Assembly: GCA_963700045.1 (NCBI GenBank)
Contig: CAVOWK010000032.1
Coordinates: 124,001 to 188,000 of the forward strand
DNA length: 64,000 nt
From: RPQJ01 sp963700045
GTDB lineage: Bacteria > Pseudomonadota > Gammaproteobacteria > Steroidobacterales > Steroidobacteraceae
Direction of reading: 5' to 3'
Each line of letters begins with the position of its first letter. Within the stretch, counting starts at the first letter, position 1. Below the pieces are notes generated by a model. That model worked only from the letters and a program-made list of their open reading frames with translations, made no database searches and was not told the DNA's origin. Shown piece by piece: positions 23,133 through 31,724 of the stretch. Made by a program: the position numbers and the translations under genes.

Positions 23133-24161
23133 TCAGGGTGCAACAGTCTCGGGTTTCGCTGACACTCTCGCCAGCAGGTTGACGATCTGGTCCGGCACGC
23201 CGTTGCGCGCCTCCGTGACTGCTACGCGCACGGCATTGGCGAACGACATGCGGTCGGCGCCGCCGTGGCTCTTGATGACGACGCCCTTCAATCCGACCAT
23301 GCTCGCGCCGTTGTAGACGCGCGGATCGAGTCGCTCCTTCAGCGCCTTGAGCGTCGGCGCCGCGGCGAGCGCGCCGATCTTGCGTACTGTATTGCGCGTG
23401 AACTCTTCCTTCATCGCACCGGTGATGAACTTCGCCAGGCCCTCCATCGACTTCAGCGCGACGTTGCCGGTGAAGCCGTCAGTGACGACGACGTCGATGT
23501 CGCCCGAGAAGATCTTGTCGCCTTCGACGAAGCCGATGTAGTTGAGCGCCGAGCCGGTGAGCCGCTTGTGCGCCGCCTTGATCTCTTCCGTGCCCTTGAT
23601 GTCTTCCTCGCCGACGTTGAGCAGGCCCACGCGGGGGCGCTCGATGCCGTGCAGGTCGGACGCGATCACCGAGCCCATCACCGCGAACTGGACGAGGTGG
23701 TCGTCGTTGCAGTCGGGGTTGGCGCCGAGGTCGAGCATCACGGTGTAGCCGCCGGCCGAAGGCAGGGCCGAGACGATCGCGGGACGGTCGATGCCGGGCA
23801 CCATCCCGAGCACGAAACGCGCAGTCGCGAGCAGTGCACCGGTGTTGCCCGCAGACACGCACGCGGCAGCCTCGCCTTTTTCGACGAGGTTGATCGCGAT
23901 TCGCATCGAAGAGTTCTTCTTGCGGCGGAGCGCGTCCTGCGGACGCTCATCCATGGCGACGACTTCGGTCGCTTCGACGAAACGACAGCGGTCGTCGTCG
24001 AGGGCAGCGCCCAGCAATGGCAGCACGACTTCGCCGCGACCGACGATGATCAGTCGCAGGTCGGGCGTGGACGCGAGGACATCAAGTGCCGCGGGAACGG
24101 CGACTTCGGCGCCATGGTCTCCGCTCATCGCGTCCACGGCTACGGTCAGGCCGGCGATCAT
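23133..24161 (-). CDS. plsX: Phosphate acyltransferase PlsX
   Basis: A 342-residue enzyme converting acyl-ACP to acyl-phosphate for phospholipid synthesis. The N-terminus VAVDAMSGDHGAEVAVPAAL and the internal ASVSAGNTGALLATA-type segment (CVSAGNTGALLATARFVLG) and VVTDGFTGNVALKSMEG are diagnostic. It is the third gene of the yceD-rpmF-plsX operon, 22 bases after rpmF, and would normally be followed by fab genes; here the downstream neighbour is the convergent YkvA-like gene instead. Confidence 0.97.
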   Translation of the reverse strand: MIAGLTVAVDAMSGDHGAEVAVPAALDVLASTPDLRLIIVGRGEVVLPLLGAALDDDRCRFVEATEVVAMDERPQDALRRKKNSSMRIAINLVEKGEAAACVSAGNTGALLATARFVLGMVPGIDRPAIVSALPSAGGYTVMLDLGANPDCNDDHLVQFAVMGSVIASDLHGIERPRVGLLNVGEEDIKGTEEIKAAHKRLTGSALNYIGFVEGDKIFSGDIDVVVTDGFTGNVALKSMEGLAKFITGAMKEEFTRNTVRKIGALAAAPTLKALKERLDPRVYNGASMVGLKGVVIKSHGGADRMSFANAVRVAVTEARNGVPDQIVNLLARVSAKPETVAP

Positions 24162-24183
24162 GCGCGGGCCCGTCGGAACAGGA

Positions 24184-24378
24184 TTACTCCTGGCCTTCGT
24201 CGGCAGCCGGCTTCTCGATCACCTTCTTGCCGCGGTAGAAACCGTCGGCGGTGATGCGGTGACGAAGATGGGTTTCGCCGCTGGTACGGTCAACCGACAG
24301 CGCGGGGCTGCTCAGGTGGTCGTGCGAACGATGCATGCCGCGCTTGGACGGGGTCTTGCGGCTTTTCTGGACTGCCAT
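24184..24378 (-). CDS. rpmF: 50S ribosomal protein L32
   Basis: 64 residues with the invariant start MAVQKSRKTPSKRGMHRSHD. It lacks zinc-binding cysteines, so it is the non-zinc gammaproteobacterial form. It sits 3 bases after yceD and 22 before plsX, the classical arrangement linking ribosome and lipid synthesis genes. Confidence 0.98.
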   Translation of the reverse strand: MAVQKSRKTPSKRGMHRSHDHLSSPALSVDRTSGETHLRHRITADGFYRGKKVIEKPAADEGQE

Positions 24379-24381
24379 GAT

Positions 24382-24954
24382 CTACTCTCCTGAAGCGGGA
24401 CCGCGCTCGTTGTTCTTCTCGAGCAGCTCCCGCAGATTCGCAAAGGGCGTCTGTTTCTCATCCACCGCTGCCTCTTCAGCAGCGATCTCGACCACGGAAG
24501 CGGGCGCCAACGGCACCACTTCCGCCTCGGACGACAGGCACTCCGGGCTGCCTGCTTCGTGCGCGGGCACGAGCGGCAACGCGAGCAGCACCTGCTCTTC
24601 GACCAGCGCCGCAAGCGACAGTTGCTCCGGCGTTCCCACGAACGGCTCATAGCCGCCCGGCACGTCATCCAGCTCGTCGCGGACGATGGCGACCAGCGCC
24701 GATTCGTCCATCGCGATCGCGTAAGGCCGCAGGCAACGCTGGCATTGCAGCACTGCCGTGCCCTCGACGCGGACGTCGACCGTCGTCCGGCCTTCAAAGG
24801 CGCCGAAATGCAATCGCGCATCGATGCGAGTGCCGGGAAGGCCGCCCGCCTCCGCTACGCGCTCGAGCTGTGCCAGGTCGAAATGGCGCTCGAGAACGGC
24901 GGCTCGCGCCGACAGCTCCTTGGCGTTAACCTGATCGGCCGGGCCGGGCGACAT
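24382..24954 (-). CDS. yceD: YceD/DUF177 family protein
   Basis: A 190-residue protein with the conserved LQCQRCLRPYAIAMDESA segment, where the CxxC pair probably binds metal. YceD is always found before rpmF and is implicated in 23S rRNA metabolism or ribosome assembly; the biochemical role is not settled. It is divergent from yceF with a 59-base gap that must hold both promoters. Confidence 0.93.
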   Translation of the reverse strand: MSPGPADQVNAKELSARAAVLERHFDLAQLERVAEAGGLPGTRIDARLHFGAFEGRTTVDVRVEGTAVLQCQRCLRPYAIAMDESALVAIVRDELDDVPGGYEPFVGTPEQLSLAALVEEQVLLALPLVPAHEAGSPECLSSEAEVVPLAPASVVEIAAEEAAVDEKQTPFANLRELLEKNNERGPASGE

Positions 24955-25013
24955 GGGGCGCGTATGATAGTGACGCTGCCCCGCCCTGTCAAAGAAAAAA
25001 CGAGCCTAAATCT

Positions 25014-25598
25014 TTGTTTTCCAAGGGCCTGATTCTCGCCTCGACGTCCCGCTACCGCCGCGACCTGCTGCAGCGGCTCGGACTGCCGTTCGAGTGCGTC
25101 GCCCCCCATGCCGATGAAGCTCGGCTAGCCGGCGAACCGGCCGCCGCGATGGCCACGCGCCTGGCGCGGGTCAAGGCCGAGGCAGTCGCCGCGAAGTACC
25201 CGACAGCGATCGTGATCGGCTCGGACCAGGTCGCCCTGCGCGGTACCGATGTGCTTGGCAAACCCGGCACCGTCGAGCGTTGCCGCGAACAACTGCGGGC
25301 GTCGTCTGGCCACGAAGTCGTCTTCCTCACCGCGGTGCACGTCATCGATGGCGCCGCCGGTCGCACCGAGTCGCACGTCGACCGCACGGTCGTGAAGTTC
25401 AGGGAGCTGTCGGATGCCGAAATCGACCGCTACATCGAACGCGACAGTCCGCTCGACTGCGCCGGCGGCTTCAAAGCCGAGTCCTTAGGGATCGCCCTTT
25501 TCGACCGGATCGAATCGATCGATCCGACGGGCCTCACCGGCCTCCCGTTGTCCTGGCTCTGCGGCGCCCTTCGCCGCGCACGGGTCCAGGTTCCTTAG
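25014..25598 (+). CDS. yceF: Maf-family nucleotide pyrophosphatase YceF (7-methyl-GTP type)
   Basis: 194 residues. Maf signature LASTSRYRRDLLQRLGL at the start, then VIGSDQVALRG and DCAGGFKAESLGIALF; the last pattern matches E. coli YceF, which hydrolyses m7GTP, better than dTTP/UTP-specific Maf. It keeps the gammaproteobacterial neighbourhood yceF/yceD-rpmF-plsX with rluC and rne close by. The start is TTG at 25014. Its last 65 bases overlap the 3' end of rluC on the other strand. Confidence 0.93.
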   Translation: MFSKGLILASTSRYRRDLLQRLGLPFECVAPHADEARLAGEPAAAMATRLARVKAEAVAAKYPTAIVIGSDQVALRGTDVLGKPGTVERCREQLRASSGHEVVFLTAVHVIDGAAGRTESHVDRTVVKFRELSDAEIDRYIERDSPLDCAGGFKAESLGIALFDRIESIDPTGLTGLPLSWLCGALRRARVQVP

Positions 25599-26754
25599 CC
25601 GTGCCCCGCTCGTCGGTCCGGGGGTTGCCCATCCTCGACTTGCCCGTCCGCGCCACCGGTGCCGGTCGCTGCACGCGCGGCGCGACGATCGGGCCACGCG
25701 CACCTTCCGGCTTCAGGGTCTTGCCGCGTTCGTCCTGCGGCGCGCGGGCTTTGCCGCGAGTCAGCGTATCGAGCACCGCACTGAGTTCGGGCGGCAGCGG
25801 CGCGCTCGCCAGCATGGGCTCGCGGGTGCCAGGCCGCGTGAAGCCGAGCGACGACGAGTGCAGGAACATCCGCTTCAGGCCGTAGTCCTTGAAGATGTCG
25901 TTGAAGACACGGTTGCCGTATTTGTCGTCACCGGCCACCGGATGTCCGGCATGCGCAGCATGCACGCGGATCTGGTGCGTCTTGCCGGTGTCGATCTCGA
26001 CTTCCATCAGTGTCGCCAGGTTGCCGAAGAACTGCACGGGCTTGAATGTGCTGACGGACTTCTTGCCGTGCGCACGCACTGCCACGTGCCGCTCGCCGCT
26101 GCGGCGCTCGTCGGTATCGAGCGCCAGTTCGATGCGCTTGGTCCCCAGGTTCCACTTGCCGCAGACCAGTGCCAGGTAATGCTTTTCGGTCTGGCCTTCG
26201 CGCAATTGCCGGTGCAGGTCGCGCAGCGCAGCGCGCCGTTTTGCCACCAGCAGGCAGCCGCTGGTGTCACGGTCTAGCCGGTGCACGAGTTCGAGGTCCG
26301 GCTGCCCGGGGCGAGCGCTGCGAAGCGCCTCGATCAGGCCGAAGTCGGTCGCACTGCCGCCGTGAACCGCAAGGCCCGGCGGCTTGTTGCAGACGATGAG
26401 GTCGCTGTCCTCATAGGTGATCGAGTCGAGCACCAGTTTCTGCAGCGACTCACTGGCGGTCCGGGGCGTGGCTGGCGGCGGCACGTCTTCGGCCTTGCGC
26501 ACCGGGGGAATGCGGACGATGTCGCCCAACGCGATCCGCTGGTCGGGCCTGGCGCGCTTCTTGTTGACGCGCACCTCACCCTTGCGCAGCAGGCGGAATA
26601 CATGCGTGCGCGGTACGTCCTTCAGTTGGCGGACGAGAAAGTTGTCGAGCCGCGTCCCAGCGTCGTCTGCGGTCACTTCCACGTGGGTAACGCCGCGGCC
26701 GGGTTCCGGCTCGGCGCTGTTCTCGTCGGTTGCCGGGTCTATTTCGTAAGCCAT
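25534..26754 (-). CDS. rluC: 23S rRNA pseudouridine synthase RluC
   Basis: 406 residues: an S4 RNA-binding domain (TRLDNFLVRQLKDVPRTHVF, about 33-95) and the RluA-type catalytic domain with HRLDRDTSGCLLVAKRR, where the second Asp is catalytic. It modifies U955, U2504 and U2580 of 23S rRNA in E. coli. After the normal end (about residue 337) there is a basic, arginine-rich tail of roughly 70 residues that overlaps yceF. The tail may be a real RNA-binding extension or a read-through caused by an indel. Confidence 0.95.
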   Translation of the reverse strand: MAYEIDPATDENSAEPEPGRGVTHVEVTADDAGTRLDNFLVRQLKDVPRTHVFRLLRKGEVRVNKKRARPDQRIALGDIVRIPPVRKAEDVPPPATPRTASESLQKLVLDSITYEDSDLIVCNKPPGLAVHGGSATDFGLIEALRSARPGQPDLELVHRLDRDTSGCLLVAKRRAALRDLHRQLREGQTEKHYLALVCGKWNLGTKRIELALDTDERRSGERHVAVRAHGKKSVSTFKPVQFFGNLATLMEVEIDTGKTHQIRVHAAHAGHPVAGDDKYGNRVFNDIFKDYGLKRMFLHSSSLGFTRPGTREPMLASAPLPPELSAVLDTLTRGKARAPQDERGKTLKPEGARGPIVAPRVQRPAPVARTGKSRMGNPRTDERGTAKEPGPVRGEGRRRARTTGGR

Positions 26755-27153
26755 TGATTTTCGGGCCTTCGCTTGCTACATTCCAACGCTAGGCAATGCG
26801 CTGGTGCGTCCAAGCAACATCAGGCAACGCCGAATGAGCGACGCGCGGTTGCACGCCCTACGGGTTGTGCGGGGCGCCCGCAATCTTAGTTGGTTCTGAA
26901 CCTTCAGACACCATCGATCTGCCGCGGACACGCGCAGGTGCCGCAGCCCCGGCGGGCAGCGGGCCAGCAGCGACCTCGGCGGGTACGATGCCCGACAGCA
27001 TCAGGATTCGGTCACGCATCGTGCGCACTGCGCCGGTGCAGAAGAACAGCAAATGAGCGCTCGCGCAGTCGCTGCCAGACCTTTTTCCCACGCCACGGCA
27101 CCATTACCCGTCCGAACCGTACGCGGCCCCAACCTCCAATAGCGAGAGGGCCG
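26755..27153. other. Divergent intergenic region rluC / rne (rne 5' leader)
   Basis: A gap of about 400 bases between the two divergent starts. In other gammaproteobacteria the rne mRNA has a long structured leader through which RNase E controls its own level; a leader of that size would fit here. I see only short palindromes such as GGTTCTGAACC (26891-26901) and no confident promoter. A clear ribosome site, GCGAGAGGG, precedes the rne ATG. Confidence 0.5.
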
Positions 27154-30069
27154 ATGAAGAGAATGCTCGTCAACGCAACTCAGGAAGAAGAGTTGCGCGT
27201 AGCGCTGGTCGACGGCCAGCGAATCTACGACCTGGACATAGAAATCCCGTCGCGTGAAACCAAGAAAGCCAACGTCTACAAAGGACGCATCACCCGCGTC
27301 GAACCCAGCCTCGAGGCTGCGTTCATCGACTACGGCGCCGAGCGCCACGGCTTCCTCCCGCTGAAGGAAGTCTCCAAGGCGTTCTTCAAGGACAAGCAGC
27401 CCGGCCAGGAAGGCGGCAGCCGCGGCATCCGTGACCTGATCGAGGAAGGCCAGGAAATCATCGTCCAGGTCGAGAAGGAAGAACGCGGCAACAAGGGCGC
27501 CGCGCTCACCACCTTCATCAGCCTGGCGGGCCGGTTCCTGGTGCTGATGCCGAACAACCCCCGTGCCGGTGGCGTGTCGCGCCGCGTCGAGGGTGACGAC
27601 CGCGACGCCCTGCGCGAAGCGATGGACTCGCTGCAGATCCCCGATGGCATGGGCGCCATCGTGCGCACCGCCGGCGTGGGCCGCAGCGCCGAGGAGTTGC
27701 AGTGGGACCTCAACAACCTGGTCGACATCTGGAACGCGATCCAGCAGGCGTCGGACAGCCGTCCCTCGCCGTTCCTGATCTACCGCGAGAGCACGGCGAT
27801 CCTGCGGGCGCTGCGTGACTACCTCAGCGACGACATCGGCGAAATCCTGATCGACAAGCAGGACGTCTACGAGGAAGCGCGCGAATACATGCAGCGCTTC
27901 ATGCCGAACAACCTGCGCAAGCTCAAGCTCTACGACGACCACGTGCCGCTGTTCACGCGGTACCAGATCGAGAGCCAGATCGAGTCGGCGTATTCCCACA
28001 AGGTGACGCTGCCCGCGGGCGGCAGCATCGTGATCGACCACACCGAAGCGCTGGTCTCGATCGACATCAACTCGGCACGCAGCACCCGCGGCACCGACAT
28101 CGAGACGACCGCCTGCAACACCAACCTCGAGGCCGCGGACGAAATCGCGCGCCAGATGCGGTTGCGCGACGTCGGCGGCCTGATCGTCATCGACTTCATC
28201 GACATGGAGTCGACCAAGAACCAGCGTGCGGTCGAGGATCGCCTGCGCGACGCGGTCAAGCAGGACCGTGCCCGCATCCAGCTGGGCAAGATCTCCCGCT
28301 TCGGCCTGCTCGAGCTCTCGCGGCAGCGCCTGCGTCCGTCGATCAGCGAATCGACCAACATCGTCTGCCCGCGTTGCACCGGCATGGGTGTCATCCGCAG
28401 CGTCGAATCGCTGGCGCTCGCGGTGCTGCGGCTGATCGGCGAGGAGGCCCGCAAGGACCGCACCGCCAAGGTCATCGCGCAGTTGCCGGTCGACGTTGCG
28501 ACGTACCTGATGAACGAGAAGCGCGACTGGTTGCACGACATTGAAGCGCGCAGCCATGTCGATATCGTCCTGGTGCCGAACAAGTACCTCGAGACGCCGG
28601 CCTACGAATTGCGCCGCGTGCGCGACGACGAGACCGACCTGCCGGAAAACTCGGTCATCAGCCACCACATGGCGATTGAGCCGAAGATCGACCTCGATGC
28701 GATTGCGTCGGCCGAGGAAGAGAAGGCCCCGACGCCGCAGCAGCCCGCAGTGACGACCATCATTCCGAGCACCCCTGCCCCGCCCGCGGCTCCTGAAGTC
28801 GCGGCTGCTCCGGTCGCGGTCGCAGCAGCTCCGGTAGCCGTTGCCGCACCGGCCTACGGTCCGCGCGACAACGTGCTCGTGCGAATGTGGCGCTGGTTCG
28901 CAGGCGACAAGCGTGCACCCGAACCGCAGGCGGCGGCGCCGTCCTCGAACGTCGGTCGTGGCAGCCGGGACGGCGAACGTGATCGTCCGCGCCATGACCG
29001 CGATCGCAACGAACGCGGCCGTGGCCGCGATGGTCGTCGCGACGGACGCGACAGTCGTGATGGACGCGGTCGCAGCGAGGGCCGCGGTGAACGTGGCTCG
29101 CGCGACGAAGCACGTCGCGAAAGCCGTGCTGAAAGTGCACAGGGCCCGGGCCAGCCCGCACGCGGCAACGAACCGCGGCGCGACGAGCCGAGCCGTGCGC
29201 AACCTCAGCAACAACCGCGTCGTGACGAAGGCTCGCGTGGCGGACGTCGTGATGGTGGTCAGGGTCATGGCCAGGGCCAGGGCGGCGAAGGCGTCCCGCG
29301 CGAGGGCCAGCCGCGTCGTGAAGGTGGCCAGCAAGGCCAGCGCCAACCGCAGCAGGCGCGTCCTCCGCGCGAGCCGCGTGAGCCCCGCGAACCGAGGCCA
29401 CCGCGCGAGTACCGCGAGCCGCAGGAAGCGCGTGAGCAGGCTGCAGCAGCCACTGCGGTCGTCGCAGCCGTTGCCAACGACATGAACACAGCCGATGTGT
29501 CAGTCGCACAACCGACAGGTGACGGTCAGCAGCAACGCCCCGAGGGTGATCGCAGCGAGCGCACTGGACGCAGGTCGCGTCGCGGTGGGCGTCGTCGCCG
29601 CGGTCGCAATGAGGGTGGTGAAGGCTACGCTGCAGGCGCTGCCGCGGGCGCTGCCAGCGAAGGTAGCTTCGACGCAGGCCCGGGTGGTGCTGGTGGTGAC
29701 GACGCGGGTGGCGGCGACAATGCTGGCTTCACGCCGGCTCCGCAATCTCTCGATGCCCCGCGCGAGTTCGACGCGCCCCGCGAGCCCGAGCCGCCGCGTG
29801 ATTTCGCAGCGACTCGTGCTGCCGAGGCACCACGCGAGTTCACGGCTCCGCCGCCCGCGTCGAGCCATGAAGCACCGCGTGCGCCGGAACCGCGTTCATT
29901 CGACTTCGATCGCCCTGCAGCACCACCGCCTCCAGCGGCCCCGTCACGCGAAGTGGCACCCGGGCCGGTCGTGGTGCGTGAGCCGAATCCGGTCGCAACG
30001 GCTTCCGAGCCGCGCGAATGGACGCCGACTCCGCCGACGGACGTGACGACGCCGCGCAACGAGCCGTAA
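27154..30069 (+). CDS. rne: Ribonuclease E
   Basis: 971 residues. The catalytic half matches E. coli RNase E almost position for position: S1 domain (about 37-120), metal ligands Asp304 (VSIDINSARS) and Asp347 (VIDFIDM), and the zinc-link Cys405/Cys408 in NIVCPRCTGMG. Around residue 572-585 is NVLVRMWRWFAGDK, at the place of the membrane-targeting helix. The C-terminal 380 residues are a disordered scaffold: first rich in RDGR/RGRD and REPREPR motifs (RNA binding), later acidic-proline rich. It starts mRNA decay and processes rRNA/tRNA. An upstream frame extension is not used. Confidence 0.96.
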   Translation: MKRMLVNATQEEELRVALVDGQRIYDLDIEIPSRETKKANVYKGRITRVEPSLEAAFIDYGAERHGFLPLKEVSKAFFKDKQPGQEGGSRGIRDLIEEGQEIIVQVEKEERGNKGAALTTFISLAGRFLVLMPNNPRAGGVSRRVEGDDRDALREAMDSLQIPDGMGAIVRTAGVGRSAEELQWDLNNLVDIWNAIQQASDSRPSPFLIYRESTAILRALRDYLSDDIGEILIDKQDVYEEAREYMQRFMPNNLRKLKLYDDHVPLFTRYQIESQIESAYSHKVTLPAGGSIVIDHTEALVSIDINSARSTRGTDIETTACNTNLEAADEIARQMRLRDVGGLIVIDFIDMESTKNQRAVEDRLRDAVKQDRARIQLGKISRFGLLELSRQRLRPSISESTNIVCPRCTGMGVIRSVESLALAVLRLIGEEARKDRTAKVIAQLPVDVATYLMNEKRDWLHDIEARSHVDIVLVPNKYLETPAYELRRVRDDETDLPENSVISHHMAIEPKIDLDAIASAEEEKAPTPQQPAVTTIIPSTPAPPAAPEVAAAPVAVAAAPVAVAAPAYGPRDNVLVRMWRWFAGDKRAPEPQAAAPSSNVGRGSRDGERDRPRHDRDRNERGRGRDGRRDGRDSRDGRGRSEGRGERGSRDEARRESRAESAQGPGQPARGNEPRRDEPSRAQPQQQPRRDEGSRGGRRDGGQGHGQGQGGEGVPREGQPRREGGQQGQRQPQQARPPREPREPREPRPPREYREPQEAREQAAAATAVVAAVANDMNTADVSVAQPTGDGQQQRPEGDRSERTGRRSRRGGRRRRGRNEGGEGYAAGAAAGAASEGSFDAGPGGAGGDDAGGGDNAGFTPAPQSLDAPREFDAPREPEPPRDFAATRAAEAPREFTAPPPASSHEAPRAPEPRSFDFDRPAAPPPPAAPSREVAPGPVVVREPNPVATASEPREWTPTPPTDVTTPRNEP

Positions 30070-30092
30070 GCGACTCGTTCAGCTGCAACAGG

Positions 30093-30126
30093 AACCCGCT
30101 GCCTGGCACGCAGCGGGTTTTTTGTT
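30093..30126 (+). terminator. Intrinsic terminator of rne
   Basis: AACCCGCTGC, loop CTGGCAC, GCAGCGGGTT, then TTTTGTT: a perfect 10-bp stem with a T tract, 23 bases after the rne stop. Confidence 0.92.
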
Positions 30127-30312
30127 GTCCGCCAGAGTGCGAGCCAGTCACTGGCAGCACACGAGTGGTGCTGGAAATTGGCGGGATACCCCCGATCACG
30201 ATCGTGTCACGGCGACAGCGTGGCCGGCTCTGTGCGCCAGGAGACGGACGCAGGCTAGCGACTGAAATAGCCTCCTCCACTCGAATCGCAAACAACGCAT
30301 CGAGGAATACGC

Positions 30313-30894
30313 ATGAACAAACTCAAAATCACCGCACTCGCGGCCGCCATAGGCCTTGCCATGAGCGCAAGCGCCACGGGCGCCGGCATCTCGGAGGCGC
30401 AGTACAAGTCTGCCGGACAAGACATCTCGGCCCGGCACACGGCCGACCAGGCCACGTGCGAGGCGCTGGCTGGCAATCGCAAGGACGTCTGCAACGCAGA
30501 GGCTAACGGTCGCGAGAACGTGGCGAAGGCGGAACTCGAGTTGAGCTACGGCGATTCCGACAAGCACCGGTACGACGTGCGTGTTGCCAAGGCGGACGCG
30601 GCGTATACGATCGCCAACGAAAAGTGCGACGACCTCGCCGGCAACGTGCAGGACGTCTGCCGCAAGGAGGCGCAGAGCGCGCAAGTCGCTGCCAAGGCAG
30701 AGGCAGAGCAGGCGCAGAAGACCGCCGCTGCCAGCGCAACTGCAGGCGAGGCCACCAGGGCAGCCGACAAGCAGGCGGCGCTGGAGAAGCGCAATGCGGC
30801 CTACGCCATCGCGAAGGAAAAGTGCGACTCGCTCGCGAACGATGCCAAAGTGACCTGCATCCAGGAAGCCAAGGCGCGCTACGGCCAGACCTGA
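30313..30894 (+). CDS. Exported protein with three Cx10C repeats, unknown function
   Basis: 193 residues with a signal peptide ending ASATGA. The mature protein is helical, lysine/alanine rich, and has three spaced copies of a C-x10-C unit: Cys49-Cys60 (CEALAGNRKDVC), Cys105-Cys116 (CDDLAGNVQDVC) and Cys171-Cys182 (CDSLANDAKVTC). The second and third are preceded by matching YTIANEK and YAIAKEK. This suggests three helical hairpins each closed by a disulfide in the periplasm. I do not recognise the family. The start ATG has GAGGAA upstream. Confidence 0.8.
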   Translation: MNKLKITALAAAIGLAMSASATGAGISEAQYKSAGQDISARHTADQATCEALAGNRKDVCNAEANGRENVAKAELELSYGDSDKHRYDVRVAKADAAYTIANEKCDDLAGNVQDVCRKEAQSAQVAAKAEAEQAQKTAAASATAGEATRAADKQAALEKRNAAYAIAKEKCDSLANDAKVTCIQEAKARYGQT

Positions 30895-31236
30895 ACGCAG
30901 CTCTGGACAGGCGGCATCGGCATTGGCAGCGGTCTGCGTTGGGTACCGCACAGACCGTAGCCATCCATAGGACGATCCTGCTCCCGGGTACTCGACACCT
31001 CCATCCCAGGTCGGGTGCTCATGAAGCGGCCCGGTGACGCCCCCCGTCACCGGGCCCTTTCTTGTATGGCTACAAACATGGTTCCTTCGCAACCAGTCGT
31101 CGTCCTTCGAGGTTGCGACGACGCCGGCCCGTTGGGTTCGCTACCGCACAGACCCTGCCGCCGGCTGGCGTAGTTTCACCGCGACCGTATACGATCGTAC
31201 GGGATTTGCCTCGCGACGGACGTAAAGGAAGCGAAC
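30895..31236. other. Intergenic region with a terminator and a degenerate direct repeat
   Basis: Contains the terminator at 31029-31062. On either side of it the string GTTGGGT...TACCGCACAGACC occurs twice (30938-30956 and 31131-31154, the second with five extra bases). A TATACGAT at 31188 may be the -10 of the following gene. No further gene is supported. Confidence 0.5.
31029..31062 (+). terminator. Intrinsic terminator after the Cx10C protein gene
   Basis: GCCCGGTGACG and CGTCACCGGGC form a perfect 11-bp stem around five C residues, followed by CCTTTCTT. It lies about 135 bases after the stop at 30894. Confidence 0.85.
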
Positions 31237-31458
31237 ATGAATGCATCCAGGATTGCCGCAATCGTGCTGATCGTGGCCGGTGCCCTCGGACTCGCCTACG
31301 GTAGCTTCAGTTACACGAAGCAGACTCATGACATCAACGTGGGACCGATCGAAATGTCCGTCAAGGAAAAGCAGACGGTCAACGTGCCGGTCTGGGCCGG
31401 TGTCGGCGCAATCGCCATCGGCGTCGCGCTGCTCCTGCTTGGCGGCAGGAAGCCCTAG
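31237..31458 (+). CDS. Small membrane protein with two transmembrane segments
   Basis: 73 residues. TM1 is IAAIVLIVAGALGLAYGSF and TM2 is VWAGVGAIAIGVALLLLGG; between them is a polar loop, KQTHDINVGPIEMSVKEKQ, likely on the periplasmic side. Similar small proteins with a 'DIGPI' loop are common in gammaproteobacteria, without known function. The last 4 bases overlap the end of the gene on the opposite strand. Confidence 0.78.
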   Translation: MNASRIAAIVLIVAGALGLAYGSFSYTKQTHDINVGPIEMSVKEKQTVNVPVWAGVGAIAIGVALLLLGGRKP

Positions 31459-31724
31459 TCGATTTTTTCCACGATGACCCGGCCATCTGCGCCCACGAAC
31501 ACGCGATACCGATTGCCGTTCTCGCACGAGGCGACGTAGTCGTCCTTTCCCTGTTGGGTGGCGCTGACGACGTTACCGCACGGCAGCCCGTGCAATGCAA
31601 TCACGGCCGTCAGGTCCTTGGTGACCGAAACGTCGCCGGGAGTTTCTTCCACGGCCAGCGCCGATCCCGCGAACCCTGTCGTCACGACTCCGACCAGGGC
31701 CAATGTCCCTGCACGTATGCTCAC
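31455..31724 (-). CDS. Small exported protein, unknown function
   Basis: 89 residues with a signal peptide (MSIRAGTLALVGVVTTGFAG, cleavage after SALA). The mature part of about 65 residues has two cysteines, in HGLPCGNVV and VASCENGNRY, likely a disulfide, and a C-terminal RYRVFVGADGRVIVEKID. Its ATG overlaps the stop of the upstream lipoprotein gene (ATGA), so the two are probably co-translated and may act together in the envelope. Confidence 0.72.
   Translation of the reverse strand: MSIRAGTLALVGVVTTGFAGSALAVEETPGDVSVTKDLTAVIALHGLPCGNVVSATQQGKDDYVASCENGNRYRVFVGADGRVIVEKID

Noticed and set aside
26890..27153. Extended N-terminus of RNase E from an upstream in-frame codon
   Set aside because: RNase E family starts MKRMLVNATQ at 27154, which has a strong ribosome site; the upstream part is not conserved-looking.
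27001..29346. 781-codon minus-strand frame opposite rne
   Set aside because: Mirror of the RNase E catalytic domain and its repeat-rich tail; no start signals or motifs.
28970..29600. CRISPR-like or tandem DNA repeat in the rne tail
   Set aside because: The periodicity comes from RDGR/REPREP codon repetition of irregular length within a coding region; no fixed spacers.
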